Positions 16,830-25,139 of a DNA stretch of 64,000 bases are shown in pieces. Made by a program: the position numbers and the translations under genes. The notes under the pieces were generated by a model. It had not been told where the DNA came from, did not search any database, and saw only the letters and a program-made list of their open reading frames with translations. Source of the stretch: Haladaptatus sp. DYF46 (GTDB taxonomy: Archaea > Halobacteriota > Halobacteria > Halobacteriales > Haladaptataceae); assembly GCF_021083305.1 (NCBI RefSeq), contig NZ_JAJFAY010000001.1, positions 682,001-746,000 of the forward strand, written 5' to 3'. How positions within the stretch are numbered: position 1 is the first letter of the stretch; the number at the start of each line of letters is the position of its first letter.

Positions 16830-19469
16830 TCAGTTCGCCGCTTCCCCGGATTCGACGTTCGTCCGTCGTCCCAGAAGTCGCTCGCGGATTACGAGGAGGC
16901 ACGGAAGCACCGTGACGCACGCGACGAGGGCGTAAACGATGCTCAATCCCGTCACCGTCCCGAACCGCCGGAGCGGAGGCGAGAGCGCCAACGCGAGCAC
17001 GCCGAACCCGGCGGCCGTCGTCACCGCGCTTCCGAGGAGCGCGCCACCGGTCCCGACGACGGCGGCCGAGAGCGCCTCTCCGAGCGTGTCGTGGCGAGCG
17101 CGTTCGTCCACGACGCGTTCGCCGAGGTGAATGCTGTAGTCCACGCCGAGTCCGATGGCCAGACTGGTGATGATGACGGTTTCGCTGTTGAACGGAATGT
17201 CGAGCAACGCCATCGTTCCGAGCAGCCACGCGAGCGCGATGAGGACGGGAACGAGGAGCACCACGCCGAGTTCGGGTGCACGGTATCGCCACCAGTACAA
17301 TCCGATGAGGAACACGAGGATGACGCCGAGCGTGATGGAGAACCCCTCGACGAGCGTCTCGAACAGCGCGCTCTGGACGACGGCGGTAACGACCGGCTGA
17401 CCGGTCGCAATCGCCGTGACGGGGGCACCTCGTTCGACCGCGGTGGCGACGGCGCGGGCATCGCTCGCGCTCGACTGCGCCGAGGCGTCGCCCGCGATTC
17501 CGACGATGACGCGTGCGGACGCGTACGACCCGTTCGCGTCCCGGTAGAGGACCGTCGTTGCACGTTCGGGGGCCGCGTCGTACAACCGGTTGTAGACCGC
17601 CGCGACGTCTTCGTCCGGGAGTCCGTCGCCGTCACGGTCGCGGTCGTCGATTGCCGCGGCCACCGTCTCGTTCGTGGCGGCCACGTCGCGCAGAACCGAC
17701 GCAGGGCTTTCGACGGCGGCCGACCCGTCCGGCCGCAAGACGACGGTGCCGTTCTGCCCGCCGCGTTCCGCCGCGGTCGTCGTCGCCGCATCGAGCGTCG
17801 CGAGCGATTTCGGGTCGGTGACGTTCCCATGGACGAGTATCTGCGCCTCCGACCCTTCACCGCGCTGCCGGAAGTTATCGCTCAGGTACGCGAGGTTCGC
17901 GCTGACATCGTACTGGTCGGGCGCGAACGGTTCGGGGAGCGAGTGCATCCACGCGGGGGCGTCCTGCGGGATGAAATCGGCCTGATTGAACTCCGTATCG
18001 ATGCCCGTCGCGCCGTAGACGCCGGACGACGCGAGGAGGACGGCGACGACGAGGACGACGACGGGTGCCCGTCGGGCGAGATTCGCGGTACCCGAGAGCG
18101 CGCGCCGAACCGGCCCGTCACCGACGCCGAACGCCGAACGCAAGCGGGGACGACCGCGGCGGTCGAAAAAGCGTTCGACTTCGAGTTTGACCGCCGGGAC
18201 GAGCGCGGCGAAAACGACCAGCATGGCGATGATGCCGGTGCCGCTCAGGAGCGCGAAGTCGCGGATGGACGCCAGCGGACTGACGTAGTTCGAGAAGAAC
18301 CCGATAGCGGTCGTAAACGCCGCGATGGCCAGCGCGAGGATGACCCCGGAGAGTCCCGACCGCATCGCCATCGCCGGAGACCGCCGGTCGGTATCCGAAT
18401 CGTCGGTATCGAGGGCACCGGTCCGCGCCTCGCGGTACCGCATGACGACGTGCAGCGAGTAGTCGAGACTCAACCCGATGAGGAGGAACGGAACCGCGAT
18501 GAGGAGCGAACTCGACGGAATTCCGAGCCACGCCTGCGCGCCGCTGAGCCACACCATCACGACGCCGACGCCGAAGACGCTGATGAGCACGTCCACGAGG
18601 TCGCGGTAGGCGAGGGTGAGCGCGATGAGCAACAGGACGAGGGCGACCGGCGTGATGATGATGAAACTGTCGCCGATGGCCCGCGACGAGGCGTCATCGA
18701 CGATTCCCTGCCCGAAGACGAACGCGTCGTCGAAGCGCGAATCGACCAGCGACTCGATGGCCACCTGCGCGTCGTACGCAGCTTGAGTCGCGGCTTCCGA
18801 GTCGTCCGTTCCTCGCTGGAAGACGAACGTAATCCGTGCGTCGGCGCTCGTCGTCCCCGGTTCGTAGTTCGAGGAGAGGAACTCCGTCGGGTCGGTTCCC
18901 GGAGCGGCCGCGTCGGAATCGAGCACCGTTCCGACGAGGGACCGGACGTCGGCGGGAGAGCGCGTTTCGAGCGCGCGTATCTGCTGGTCCACCGTCGCCG
19001 ACGGTGGACGGGTCGCCGGAGCACCGGCGTTCGTCCCGGACCCGTTCTTCGACGAGTTGGCCCGTTGCCGTCGCACGTCCTCGGCGTACGCGGCGGTTGC
19101 GACGACGTTCTCGATGCCGACGAGTCCGCGGTCGGCGCGGAGCGTCCCGTTGATGGAGTCGTCGTTACGTACCTCGCGTTGGAGACGGAGACTTCGTAGC
19201 AAGGACTCGCGGGAGAGGACGTTTCCGTCCTCGTTTCTCACGACGACTTGGCTTACTATCGCGTCGTTCGTCCCGTACGTCGCCCCGATTTCGTCGAGGG
19301 CTTTCTGTTCCTGCGACGTGGTTCCGGCTTGGCCGATGGGCGCGTCGCCCGTTTCGCCGATGACCGCGCCCGCACCCACGACCACCGAGACGAGAAGCAA
19401 GAGCGCGATGACGAGCCGACTCCGCTCGACGATGGTGTCCGCGAACCGTTCCGCTACCGTCCGCTTCAT
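16830..19469 (-). CDS. RND/MMPL-superfamily exporter
   Basis: 879 residues with the RND layout: one helix near 20-40, a large extracytoplasmic loop, a cluster of helices (IIITPVALVLLLIALTLAYR, VPFLLIGLSLDYSLHVVMRY), then the same pattern repeated (FLIGLYWWRY, SLAIGLGVDYSIHLGERV). The GLSLDYSLH and GLGVDYSIH motifs carry the transmembrane Asp used for proton coupling. The second loop contains DRDRDGDGLPDED, a calcium-binding-type DxDxDG repeat. It probably exports lipids or hydrophobic compounds. It lies downstream of, and on the same strand as, a winged-helix/membrane protein pair that may control it. Confidence 0.85.
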   Translation of the reverse strand: MKRTVAERFADTIVERSRLVIALLLLVSVVVGAGAVIGETGDAPIGQAGTTSQEQKALDEIGATYGTNDAIVSQVVVRNEDGNVLSRESLLRSLRLQREVRNDDSINGTLRADRGLVGIENVVATAAYAEDVRRQRANSSKNGSGTNAGAPATRPPSATVDQQIRALETRSPADVRSLVGTVLDSDAAAPGTDPTEFLSSNYEPGTTSADARITFVFQRGTDDSEAATQAAYDAQVAIESLVDSRFDDAFVFGQGIVDDASSRAIGDSFIIITPVALVLLLIALTLAYRDLVDVLISVFGVGVVMVWLSGAQAWLGIPSSSLLIAVPFLLIGLSLDYSLHVVMRYREARTGALDTDDSDTDRRSPAMAMRSGLSGVILALAIAAFTTAIGFFSNYVSPLASIRDFALLSGTGIIAMLVVFAALVPAVKLEVERFFDRRGRPRLRSAFGVGDGPVRRALSGTANLARRAPVVVLVVAVLLASSGVYGATGIDTEFNQADFIPQDAPAWMHSLPEPFAPDQYDVSANLAYLSDNFRQRGEGSEAQILVHGNVTDPKSLATLDAATTTAAERGGQNGTVVLRPDGSAAVESPASVLRDVAATNETVAAAIDDRDRDGDGLPDEDVAAVYNRLYDAAPERATTVLYRDANGSYASARVIVGIAGDASAQSSASDARAVATAVERGAPVTAIATGQPVVTAVVQSALFETLVEGFSITLGVILVFLIGLYWWRYRAPELGVVLLVPVLIALAWLLGTMALLDIPFNSETVIITSLAIGLGVDYSIHLGERVVDERARHDTLGEALSAAVVGTGGALLGSAVTTAAGFGVLALALSPPLRRFGTVTGLSIVYALVACVTVLPCLLVIRERLLGRRTNVESGEAAN

Positions 19470-19588
19470 CGGTCACCACGCGGTCCCGAAACGGGTCGTC
19501 GGTGCGGCACGTCGAACGTGAGGGTACCTTCAGTCGTGACTCTCATTACGATAGTGTCCACAGGCATCGAACAAGAACCGATGGTGGG

Positions 19589-19620
19589 GTCCCACAACGT
19601 GGGACAACCTCGAAACGAGG
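19589..19620. terminator. Two tandem hairpins between membrane-protein and RND genes
   Basis: GTCCCAC-AAC-GTGGGAC (19589-19605) and CCTCG-AAA-CGAGG (19608-19620) are perfect back-to-back stem-loops in the 185-nt gap between 19469 and 19655. They could end the upstream transcript, act as an operator for the RND gene, or be an mRNA processing site. There is no T-run, so a terminator role is only one option. Confidence 0.35.
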
Positions 19621-19654
19621 AGGGAAACCGGCGTGTGAACGGACGAAAACGCCG

Positions 19655-19933
19655 CTATTGTCCGTACAGTCCGACGACCATGACGCCGAATCCGACGCAG
19701 ATGATGGAGCTTTCGAGGAGCATCCCTATCGTGAGTTGGACGTGGAGGAAGTGGTGGAAGACGCCGACCAGTACCGTCCCGACGGTGATGATGAACAACC
19801 CGATGGCGAAGTAGCGAAGCCCCGCGAACTGCGTGCGCTCGTAGGCGCGGTAGGCGAGTAGAGTGACGACCCCGCCGAGTCCGAGCGCGGCGAACTTCAC
19901 GATGACGAGGAGCCACGTTATCGCGTCCATCAT
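19655..19933 (-). CDS. Small haloarchaeal membrane protein paired with winged-helix regulator
   Basis: 92 residues with three hydrophobic helices (WLLVIVKFAALGLGGVVTLL, FAIGLFIITVGTVLVGVFHH, SIICVGFGVMVVGLYGQ). ATG at 19933 overlaps the stop of the upstream regulator (ATGA), so the two are coupled. The same two-gene arrangement recurs at 27902-28604 with a similar C-terminal end. A membrane sensor acting with the adjacent HTH protein is a reasonable inference; no function is established. Confidence 0.7.
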   Translation of the reverse strand: MMDAITWLLVIVKFAALGLGGVVTLLAYRAYERTQFAGLRYFAIGLFIITVGTVLVGVFHHFLHVQLTIGMLLESSIICVGFGVMVVGLYGQ

Positions 19934-20385
19934 GATTCTTTTTTCATCTCCGTCCAGAAAGTCGCCATCCGGTCCGTGGCGTCCCGGTCCGGCCGTTCGA
20001 TTGAAACCGTAAACTCGTCGTTCTCGTCGATACCGATGGAGATATCCGTGAAATCACGCTCGTAGAGGGTGGCGTTCGGTCCGTCGCGTCGAACCTCGGT
20101 GTACTCCCGCACGAGTCCGGCCTCGCCGAGTCGTTCGAGTTTCCGATACACGGTCGAGCGGGGCATGTCGCACTCGGTGCGGAGCGCGGTCGCGGACGTG
20201 GGTTCGCGCAACGCCGTGAGAAGCGTTCGACACTTGTCGTCTTCGAGCGAGCGCAGGACCACCGACGGCGGCGGGGACGTCCGGTCGTCCGACGATTCTC
20301 TGTTCATGTCTGTAGACGGCTCGGTCGTCTCCGCCTGCTCGGGAACCAGTAACAACCGGCTCCAGTCGACGTTGTGTTCGCTCAT
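19930..20385 (-). CDS. Winged helix-turn-helix transcriptional regulator
   Basis: 151 residues. The central wHTH at about 45-95 includes TALREPTSATALRTECDMPR and STVYRKLERLGEAGLVREYT, the recognition helix and wing of ArsR/TrmB-like archaeal regulators. The N-terminal ~38 residues are polar and the last ~45 are a short beta region (DISIGIDENDEFTVSIERPD). First gene of a possible operon with the membrane protein and the RND exporter. Confidence 0.8.
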   Translation of the reverse strand: MSEHNVDWSRLLLVPEQAETTEPSTDMNRESSDDRTSPPPSVVLRSLEDDKCRTLLTALREPTSATALRTECDMPRSTVYRKLERLGEAGLVREYTEVRRDGPNATLYERDFTDISIGIDENDEFTVSIERPDRDATDRMATFWTEMKKES

Positions 20386-20611
20386 TCGGGTCGCCGGGAC
20401 CGCTCGATGCGACGTGCGGAATCGGTCCCGTATCTACCCGTCATTTCCGAGCAGGTGTAAAAGAGACATCGACTCGTCCCAGAAGCTTGGAATTGGGTTC
20501 CGTCTCACGGAAACGATGGGGAGTACAGGATAGTCGGGAGAAACGCAGGTCGGTCGAGAGGAATTCGACGGGACAGTCGAGACGGGCGTTACGGGAGCGT
20601 TGCCAAAACCG

Positions 20612-21346
20612 CTACAGCACCATCGAGAGGAACTGCTTCGCCCGGTCGGTGCTCGGGTTCTCGAAGAACTCCTCGGGCGGTGCGGTTTCGATGACGCGCC
20701 CGTCGGCCATGAGGACGATTCGGTCGCCGACTTCGCGGGCGAAGCCCATCTCGTGGGTGACGACCATCATCGTCATGCCGCCCTCCGCGAGTTCGCGCAT
20801 GACGCCCAACACCTCGCCGACGAGTTCGGGGTCCAGCGCGCTCGTCACCTCGTCGAACAGCATGACGTGCGGGTCCATCGCCAACGCGCGGGCGATGGCG
20901 ACGCGCTGTTGTTGCCCGCCCGAAAGCTGGTTCGGGTAGGAGTCGGCTTGGTCCGCGAGACCGACATCGGCGAGGAGTTCCTGACTCCGTTCGTCGGCTT
21001 CCGCACGCGAGAATCCCTTCACGTCCATCGGCGCGAGCGCGACGTTCTCCAGTGCGGTCTTGTGCGGGAAGAGGTTGAAGCTCTGGAACACCATCCCGAT
21101 GCGCTGGCGGAGGAAGTTGATGTCCACCGTCGGGTTGGTGATGGACTGCCCTTCGATGCGGATCTCCCCGCCCTGAATCTCCTCCAAGCGGTTCGTGCAG
21201 CGCAACAGCGTCGATTTACCGCTCCCGCTCGGACCGATGACGACGACCACTTCGCCGTCCTCGATTTCGAGGTCGACATCCTTCAGGACGTGTGCTTCGC
21301 CGAAGTATTTGTCAACGCCGTCGAACTCGATTTTCGGGGTACTCAT
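20612..21346 (-). CDS. Polar amino acid ABC transporter ATPase
   Basis: 244 residues. Walker [10 protein letters not shown], the signature [15 protein letters not shown], and Walker [15 protein letters not shown] all follow the GlnQ/HisP pattern for polar amino acid uptake. The start overlaps the permease stop by ATGA. Third gene of a binding protein-permease-ATPase operon; only one permease gene is present, so it probably homodimerises. Confidence 0.92.
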   Translation of the reverse strand: MSTPKIEFDGVDKYFGEAHVLKDVDLEIEDGEVVVVIGPSGSGKSTLLRCTNRLEEIQGGEIRIEGQSITNPTVDINFLRQRIGMVFQSFNLFPHKTALENVALAPMDVKGFSRAEADERSQELLADVGLADQADSYPNQLSGGQQQRVAIARALAMDPHVMLFDEVTSALDPELVGEVLGVMRELAEGGMTMMVVTHEMGFAREVGDRIVLMADGRVIETAPPEEFFENPSTDRAKQFLSMVL

Positions 21347-22161
21347 CGCTGTTCACCCCACTCGGCGCGCTCTTCCAACATACGCACGAGTTTACCCAAT
21401 GGAAGCGTGATGGCGAGATACGCTATCGCGACGAGGACGAGCGGCGTCCACGCGTCGAACTGGTTGCTGTTGACGTTCCGGAAGAGGCTGATGAGCTCGC
21501 TGACGGCGATAACCGACAGCAACGACGTGTCCTTGACGAGGATGATCTGGTCGTTCCCGACGGCGGCAAGGGCGTTTCGGAACGCCTGCGGGAGGACGAC
21601 TTTTCGCATCGCGCTGATGTAGGACATGCCGAGCGACCTCGCAGCCTCCATCTGTCCGTCCGGAATGGAGTTGATACCGCCCTTTATGGCTTCGCCGGAG
21701 TACGCCGCGTGATTCAGCGAGAGGCCGATGATACCGGCATACCAACCCCACTGGGAGAAATTACCGATACCGAACCTCGGAAGACCGATGTACAGGACGA
21801 ACAGTTGGAAGAGGAGCGGAGTTCCGCGGAAGAACTCGACGTAGCACGTGGCGACGGCGCGAGTAAACTTCGTCTTCGAAACGCGACCCAAGCCGATGAA
21901 GACGCCGCCGATGAGCGAGAGGACGCTCGAAACGACAACGATCACGAGAACGTCGATGTACGTACCGATGAATCGCGGAAAGATTGCCCTCAACAGTTCA
22001 TAATCGACGAAATCCGAGAGGATACGGAAGATGATGAACGCGATGAGAAGCGTGAATCCTCCAGCGACGGCGATGCCGAACCATTTGAGTCGGGTGTCAG
22101 TCAGTAGGCCGTCGCCTGCGCGGTGTTCGGCGGCAGCGTCTTCGTGGTATGTCTCTGCCAT
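21343..22161 (-). CDS. Polar amino acid ABC transporter permease
   Basis: 272 residues with five to six helices. The EAA loop is visible as [20 protein letters not shown], contacting the ATPase, and [20 protein letters not shown] is the HisMQ-family signature. The N-terminal ~30 residues are a polar cytoplasmic extension. 45 nt separate it from the binding protein gene. Confidence 0.92.
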   Translation of the reverse strand: MAETYHEDAAAEHRAGDGLLTDTRLKWFGIAVAGGFTLLIAFIIFRILSDFVDYELLRAIFPRFIGTYIDVLVIVVVSSVLSLIGGVFIGLGRVSKTKFTRAVATCYVEFFRGTPLLFQLFVLYIGLPRFGIGNFSQWGWYAGIIGLSLNHAAYSGEAIKGGINSIPDGQMEAARSLGMSYISAMRKVVLPQAFRNALAAVGNDQIILVKDTSLLSVIAVSELISLFRNVNSNQFDAWTPLVLVAIAYLAITLPLGKLVRMLEERAEWGEQR

Positions 22162-22206
22162 ATTATATCAAATTATAGTCATTTGATGAAGGCGACGTTC
22201 GTGGAA

Positions 22207-23088
22207 TCAGCCCTCGAAATACTCGCCGTATATCTCGTCGTACGTGCCGTCGTCCTTGATGGTCTTGATGGCCTCGTTCACCTTCTTCCGGAAGTCATCG
22301 TCGTCCTTGCGGAATGCGATTCCGTACTCCTCGACGGTCAGCGTGAGATAGTCGGGAGCATTCTTCCCCTGCTTCGCGGCTTCTCCTTCGCCTTCGAGGA
22401 AGACGACGCTGTCCATCTTGTTCACGAACTCCGCGTTAACGGTGTTGTCGTTGATGACCGCGACCGCCTGCTGGTTTCGCAACGCGTTGAACGCACCCGA
22501 GATCTGGTCGTAGCTGTGAATCGTGAGGCTGCCACCGAAGTCCTCTTTCACTTTCTCCGCCGCGCTCTCGCCGGTCGTTCCCTTCTGAACGGCGACGGTC
22601 TTGCCTTTCAAGTCATCGAGCTTCTCGATGCCGCTCTCTTTTCGGATCGCGACGGTTTGGTACGCCGTGAAGTACGGGTCGGAGAAATCTACCTTCTCGG
22701 CGCGCTCGTCGGTGATGGTCATCGCGCTCATGATGAGGCGGAAGTTCTCGTTTTTCAGACTGTCGATGATGGTGTCGAAGCCGGCCTTCTTGAACTCGTA
22801 CTCCCGGTTGAGTTGTCCCTCGAAGATGGCTTTCGCGATTGCGGGGTCGAACCCTGTGAGCGACCCGTCGACCTTCTTGTATTCAAACGGTTTGTACGGA
22901 TAATCGGACCCGACGATTATCTTGCCGGTATCCGGCTTCTCCGTACCCTTCGAACTGGTCTTCTCGCCGTCACCGCTTTCTGAAGTTTCGTCGTCGCTGC
23001 CACTGCCACTAGAATCACCGAGACAACCTGCAAGCGCCAACGCAGCGAATGCGCCGGAACTCGCCTTGAGGTAGTTACGTCTATCCAT
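22207..23088 (-). CDS. Amino acid ABC transporter substrate-binding lipoprotein
   Basis: 293 residues. Twin-arginine signal RRNYLKASSG with a lipobox (LAGC) near 19-22 and an Asp/Ser/Gly linker, then a family-3 solute-binding protein (DYPYKPFEYKKVDGSLTGFD, GKTVAVQKGTTGE). It would be anchored to the outer face of the membrane and deliver a polar amino acid such as Gln, Lys or Arg. TTATATT at 23111-23117 is 23-29 nt upstream on the minus strand, supporting this start and a leaderless operon mRNA. Confidence 0.92.
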   Translation of the reverse strand: MDRRNYLKASSGAFAALALAGCLGDSSGSGSDDETSESGDGEKTSSKGTEKPDTGKIIVGSDYPYKPFEYKKVDGSLTGFDPAIAKAIFEGQLNREYEFKKAGFDTIIDSLKNENFRLIMSAMTITDERAEKVDFSDPYFTAYQTVAIRKESGIEKLDDLKGKTVAVQKGTTGESAAEKVKEDFGGSLTIHSYDQISGAFNALRNQQAVAVINDNTVNAEFVNKMDSVVFLEGEGEAAKQGKNAPDYLTLTVEEYGIAFRKDDDDFRKKVNEAIKTIKDDGTYDEIYGEYFEG

Positions 23089-23370
23089 GCTATGAAGGCA
23101 TTTACCACAATTATATTAGCCTTCCGTCTCAGTTCCATGCGGATTGAAACCCGGGCAAAGTAGCGTCGTTTAACCGCGAATACTGTCCACATCGGTCGTA
23201 ATAGTACCCTATTGTCCGCAAAGTATCCGATAGCACAGTTGGTTTGTCATTAAAATAGTCGGCAGATGGAGATGAAATGGGAAGCGCTCCGATGACGCGG
23301 ACCGACGAGTAGACGTTTGCCTGCCGGACTGCCGAATCCGTCGAGCGTTCGGATACGGGACGGGCGAATC

Positions 23371-24099
23371 CTACCGCGTCCGTCCGATTTGCCACCAGAG
23401 TCGGAGGATTCGATATCCCATGAGTCCGCCGTCCCGAACGACGTCGACGGTCGTGTCCCGTCCGGGATTCCAGACGACCGGAAACTCGTGTATCCGGTAG
23501 CCCGCTCGCTGGGCGCGTATCAGGAGTTCGGTGTCCCAGAACCAGTGTCGGTCCTCGACTCTGGGGAGGAGTTCGACGAGAGCGTTCCTGTCGAACGCCT
23601 TGAATCCGCACTGGTGGTCACGAACCGACGTCGTGAAACACGTTCTGACGAGCGAGTTGTAGATTCGACTGGCGCTGTCGCGTTTCAGCGAGCGGGCCGC
23701 CCGGCTGTCGGGGAGAAGGCGCGAACCGGTCGCCAGGTCGTACGGCCCCACTCGAACGCTTTCGATTAGCTCTTCGAGGTGGTCCATATCGGTCGCGAGG
23801 TCGGTGTCGATGTACCCGACGACGTCGCTTTCGACGGTTCGGAAGGTCCTCGTGAGCGCCGCACCCCGCCCGGCACGGTCGTCGCTGTGTAGGTGGCTGA
23901 TACGGTCGTGGTCGCGGGCGAGTTTCGCGGCGATTTCGGGCGTGTCGTCGGTACACCCGTCCTCGGCGATGAGCACCTCGAACGAATCGGCCGGGAGGAA
24001 CCTTTCCAGCGCGGTGATGGTCGCCTCGACCGCGCTCCCGATGGTCGAGGCTTCGTTGTAGGCGGGGAGAACGATGCTGACTTCGGGCGGTGCACTCAC
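23371..24099 (-). CDS. Family 2 glycosyltransferase, polyprenyl-phosphate sugar synthase type
   Basis: 242 residues. SIVLPAYNEASTIG, a nucleotide-sugar binding EDGCTDDTP, and the DTDLATDMDHL metal motif are those of DPM1/YkcC-type GT2 enzymes, which move a sugar from a nucleotide donor to dolichyl phosphate on the cytoplasmic face. No C-terminal membrane helices. The start is GTG at 24099, overlapping the previous gene's TGA (GTGA). Third gene of the GT39-flippase-GT2 operon. Confidence 0.85.
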   Translation of the reverse strand: MSAPPEVSIVLPAYNEASTIGSAVEATITALERFLPADSFEVLIAEDGCTDDTPEIAAKLARDHDRISHLHSDDRAGRGAALTRTFRTVESDVVGYIDTDLATDMDHLEELIESVRVGPYDLATGSRLLPDSRAARSLKRDSASRIYNSLVRTCFTTSVRDHQCGFKAFDRNALVELLPRVEDRHWFWDTELLIRAQRAGYRIHEFPVVWNPGRDTTVDVVRDGGLMGYRILRLWWQIGRTR

Positions 24100-25139
24100 G
24101 GCCCCACCTCGACTCCGACGACGGACCCGTCGCGAGCGGTCGTCGCGGACAGGGAGATCGGAAACCGAAGTCCGATTCCGTACACCAACAGGCCGATGCC
24201 CACGACGCTCCAATAGCTTATCAACCGATTGAGGACCGTGACGGCTGCGACCGCCGTCGCATCCAGACCGACCCAGCCGAGGACGAACGCGATTCCGGCT
24301 TCCGTGACGCCCAAACCGCCGGGTGTCACCGGTATCGTCGACAGCAGAACGGCGACGAGAGCGGCCACGAACGCACTTGCCAGCGACAGCGACACGCCGA
24401 TAGCCATCGCGACGGCGTACATCGTCACCCCTTCGATGATCCACCCGATGGCCGTGTAGCCGACGAGCGCAGGGAGACGGTCGAACGAATTGAGGGTCCC
24501 GTGACGGAGTTGAGCGAAGTACCGCCGAACCCGGCTCGGAACCAGTCGTTCGATTCGCTTGCCCGAGTGCTGGAGCACCAACACGCCAGCGATACCGAAG
24601 ACCGAAAGCGCGGTCCCGGCGAGCATCGCCGTCGTAACCAACGACGGGAGGCCGCCCCGGAAGGCGACGAGAGTCGCCACGCCGAGAACGAGGAGGAGGA
24701 TGGAGAGGTCGACGATTCGCTCCGTCAGGACCGTTCCGACAGCGACACTGAAATCGACGTCCGCCGACCGCTGTAGCAACGAACAACGATACACGTCGCC
24801 GAGTCGAGCCACCGTGATGCAGTTGGCGAACCAACCGAGGTAGACGATGCGTGTCAGTTCGACGATGACACCGAACGGACCGGTCGCGGTCAGTTCGTAT
24901 CCGACGTTCCGCAGCAGCGTCCGCCACCGGAGGGACCGGACAAGCGAAAGTCCGTGAAACGTGACGAGGGCGAAGAGGAACGACACCGGGTTCATCTCGA
25001 CGAGATAGCCCAGTACGGCGCTCCAATCGACGCCGGCCATGGACCACGCTGTGAGCGCGACGACCCCTCCCGCGAAGAGGAACGACAACGCGTTTTCCGG
25101 CGTGCCGACGCGGCGAGCGATGGCCGCTCCGTCAACCAT
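24096..25139 (-). CDS. Flippase-like integral membrane protein (LPG synthase TM/UPF0104 family)
   Basis: 347 residues, about eight helices. STIPVTPGGLGVTEAGIAFV is the family signature (P-x-T-P-G-G-x-G-x-x-E), and RSLRWRTLLRNVG lies in the first cytoplasmic loop. Relatives form the membrane half of AglD-type and MprF-type proteins. Between two lipid-sugar glycosyltransferases it may help translocate the lipid-linked sugar, which is inferred. The ATG overlaps the upstream stop (TGATG). In-frame sequence up to 25214 belongs to the preceding gene's other frame. Confidence 0.85.
   Translation of the reverse strand: MVDGAAIARRVGTPENALSFLFAGGVVALTAWSMAGVDWSAVLGYLVEMNPVSFLFALVTFHGLSLVRSLRWRTLLRNVGYELTATGPFGVIVELTRIVYLGWFANCITVARLGDVYRCSLLQRSADVDFSVAVGTVLTERIVDLSILLLVLGVATLVAFRGGLPSLVTTAMLAGTALSVFGIAGVLVLQHSGKRIERLVPSRVRRYFAQLRHGTLNSFDRLPALVGYTAIGWIIEGVTMYAVAMAIGVSLSLASAFVAALVAVLLSTIPVTPGGLGVTEAGIAFVLGWVGLDATAVAAVTVLNRLISYWSVVGIGLLVYGIGLRFPISLSATTARDGSVVGVEVGP

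Noticed and set aside
16770..19199. 809-codon plus-strand ORF opposite the RND gene
   Set aside because: Extremely Arg/Asp-rich antisense translation with no motif; the minus strand encodes a clear RND protein.
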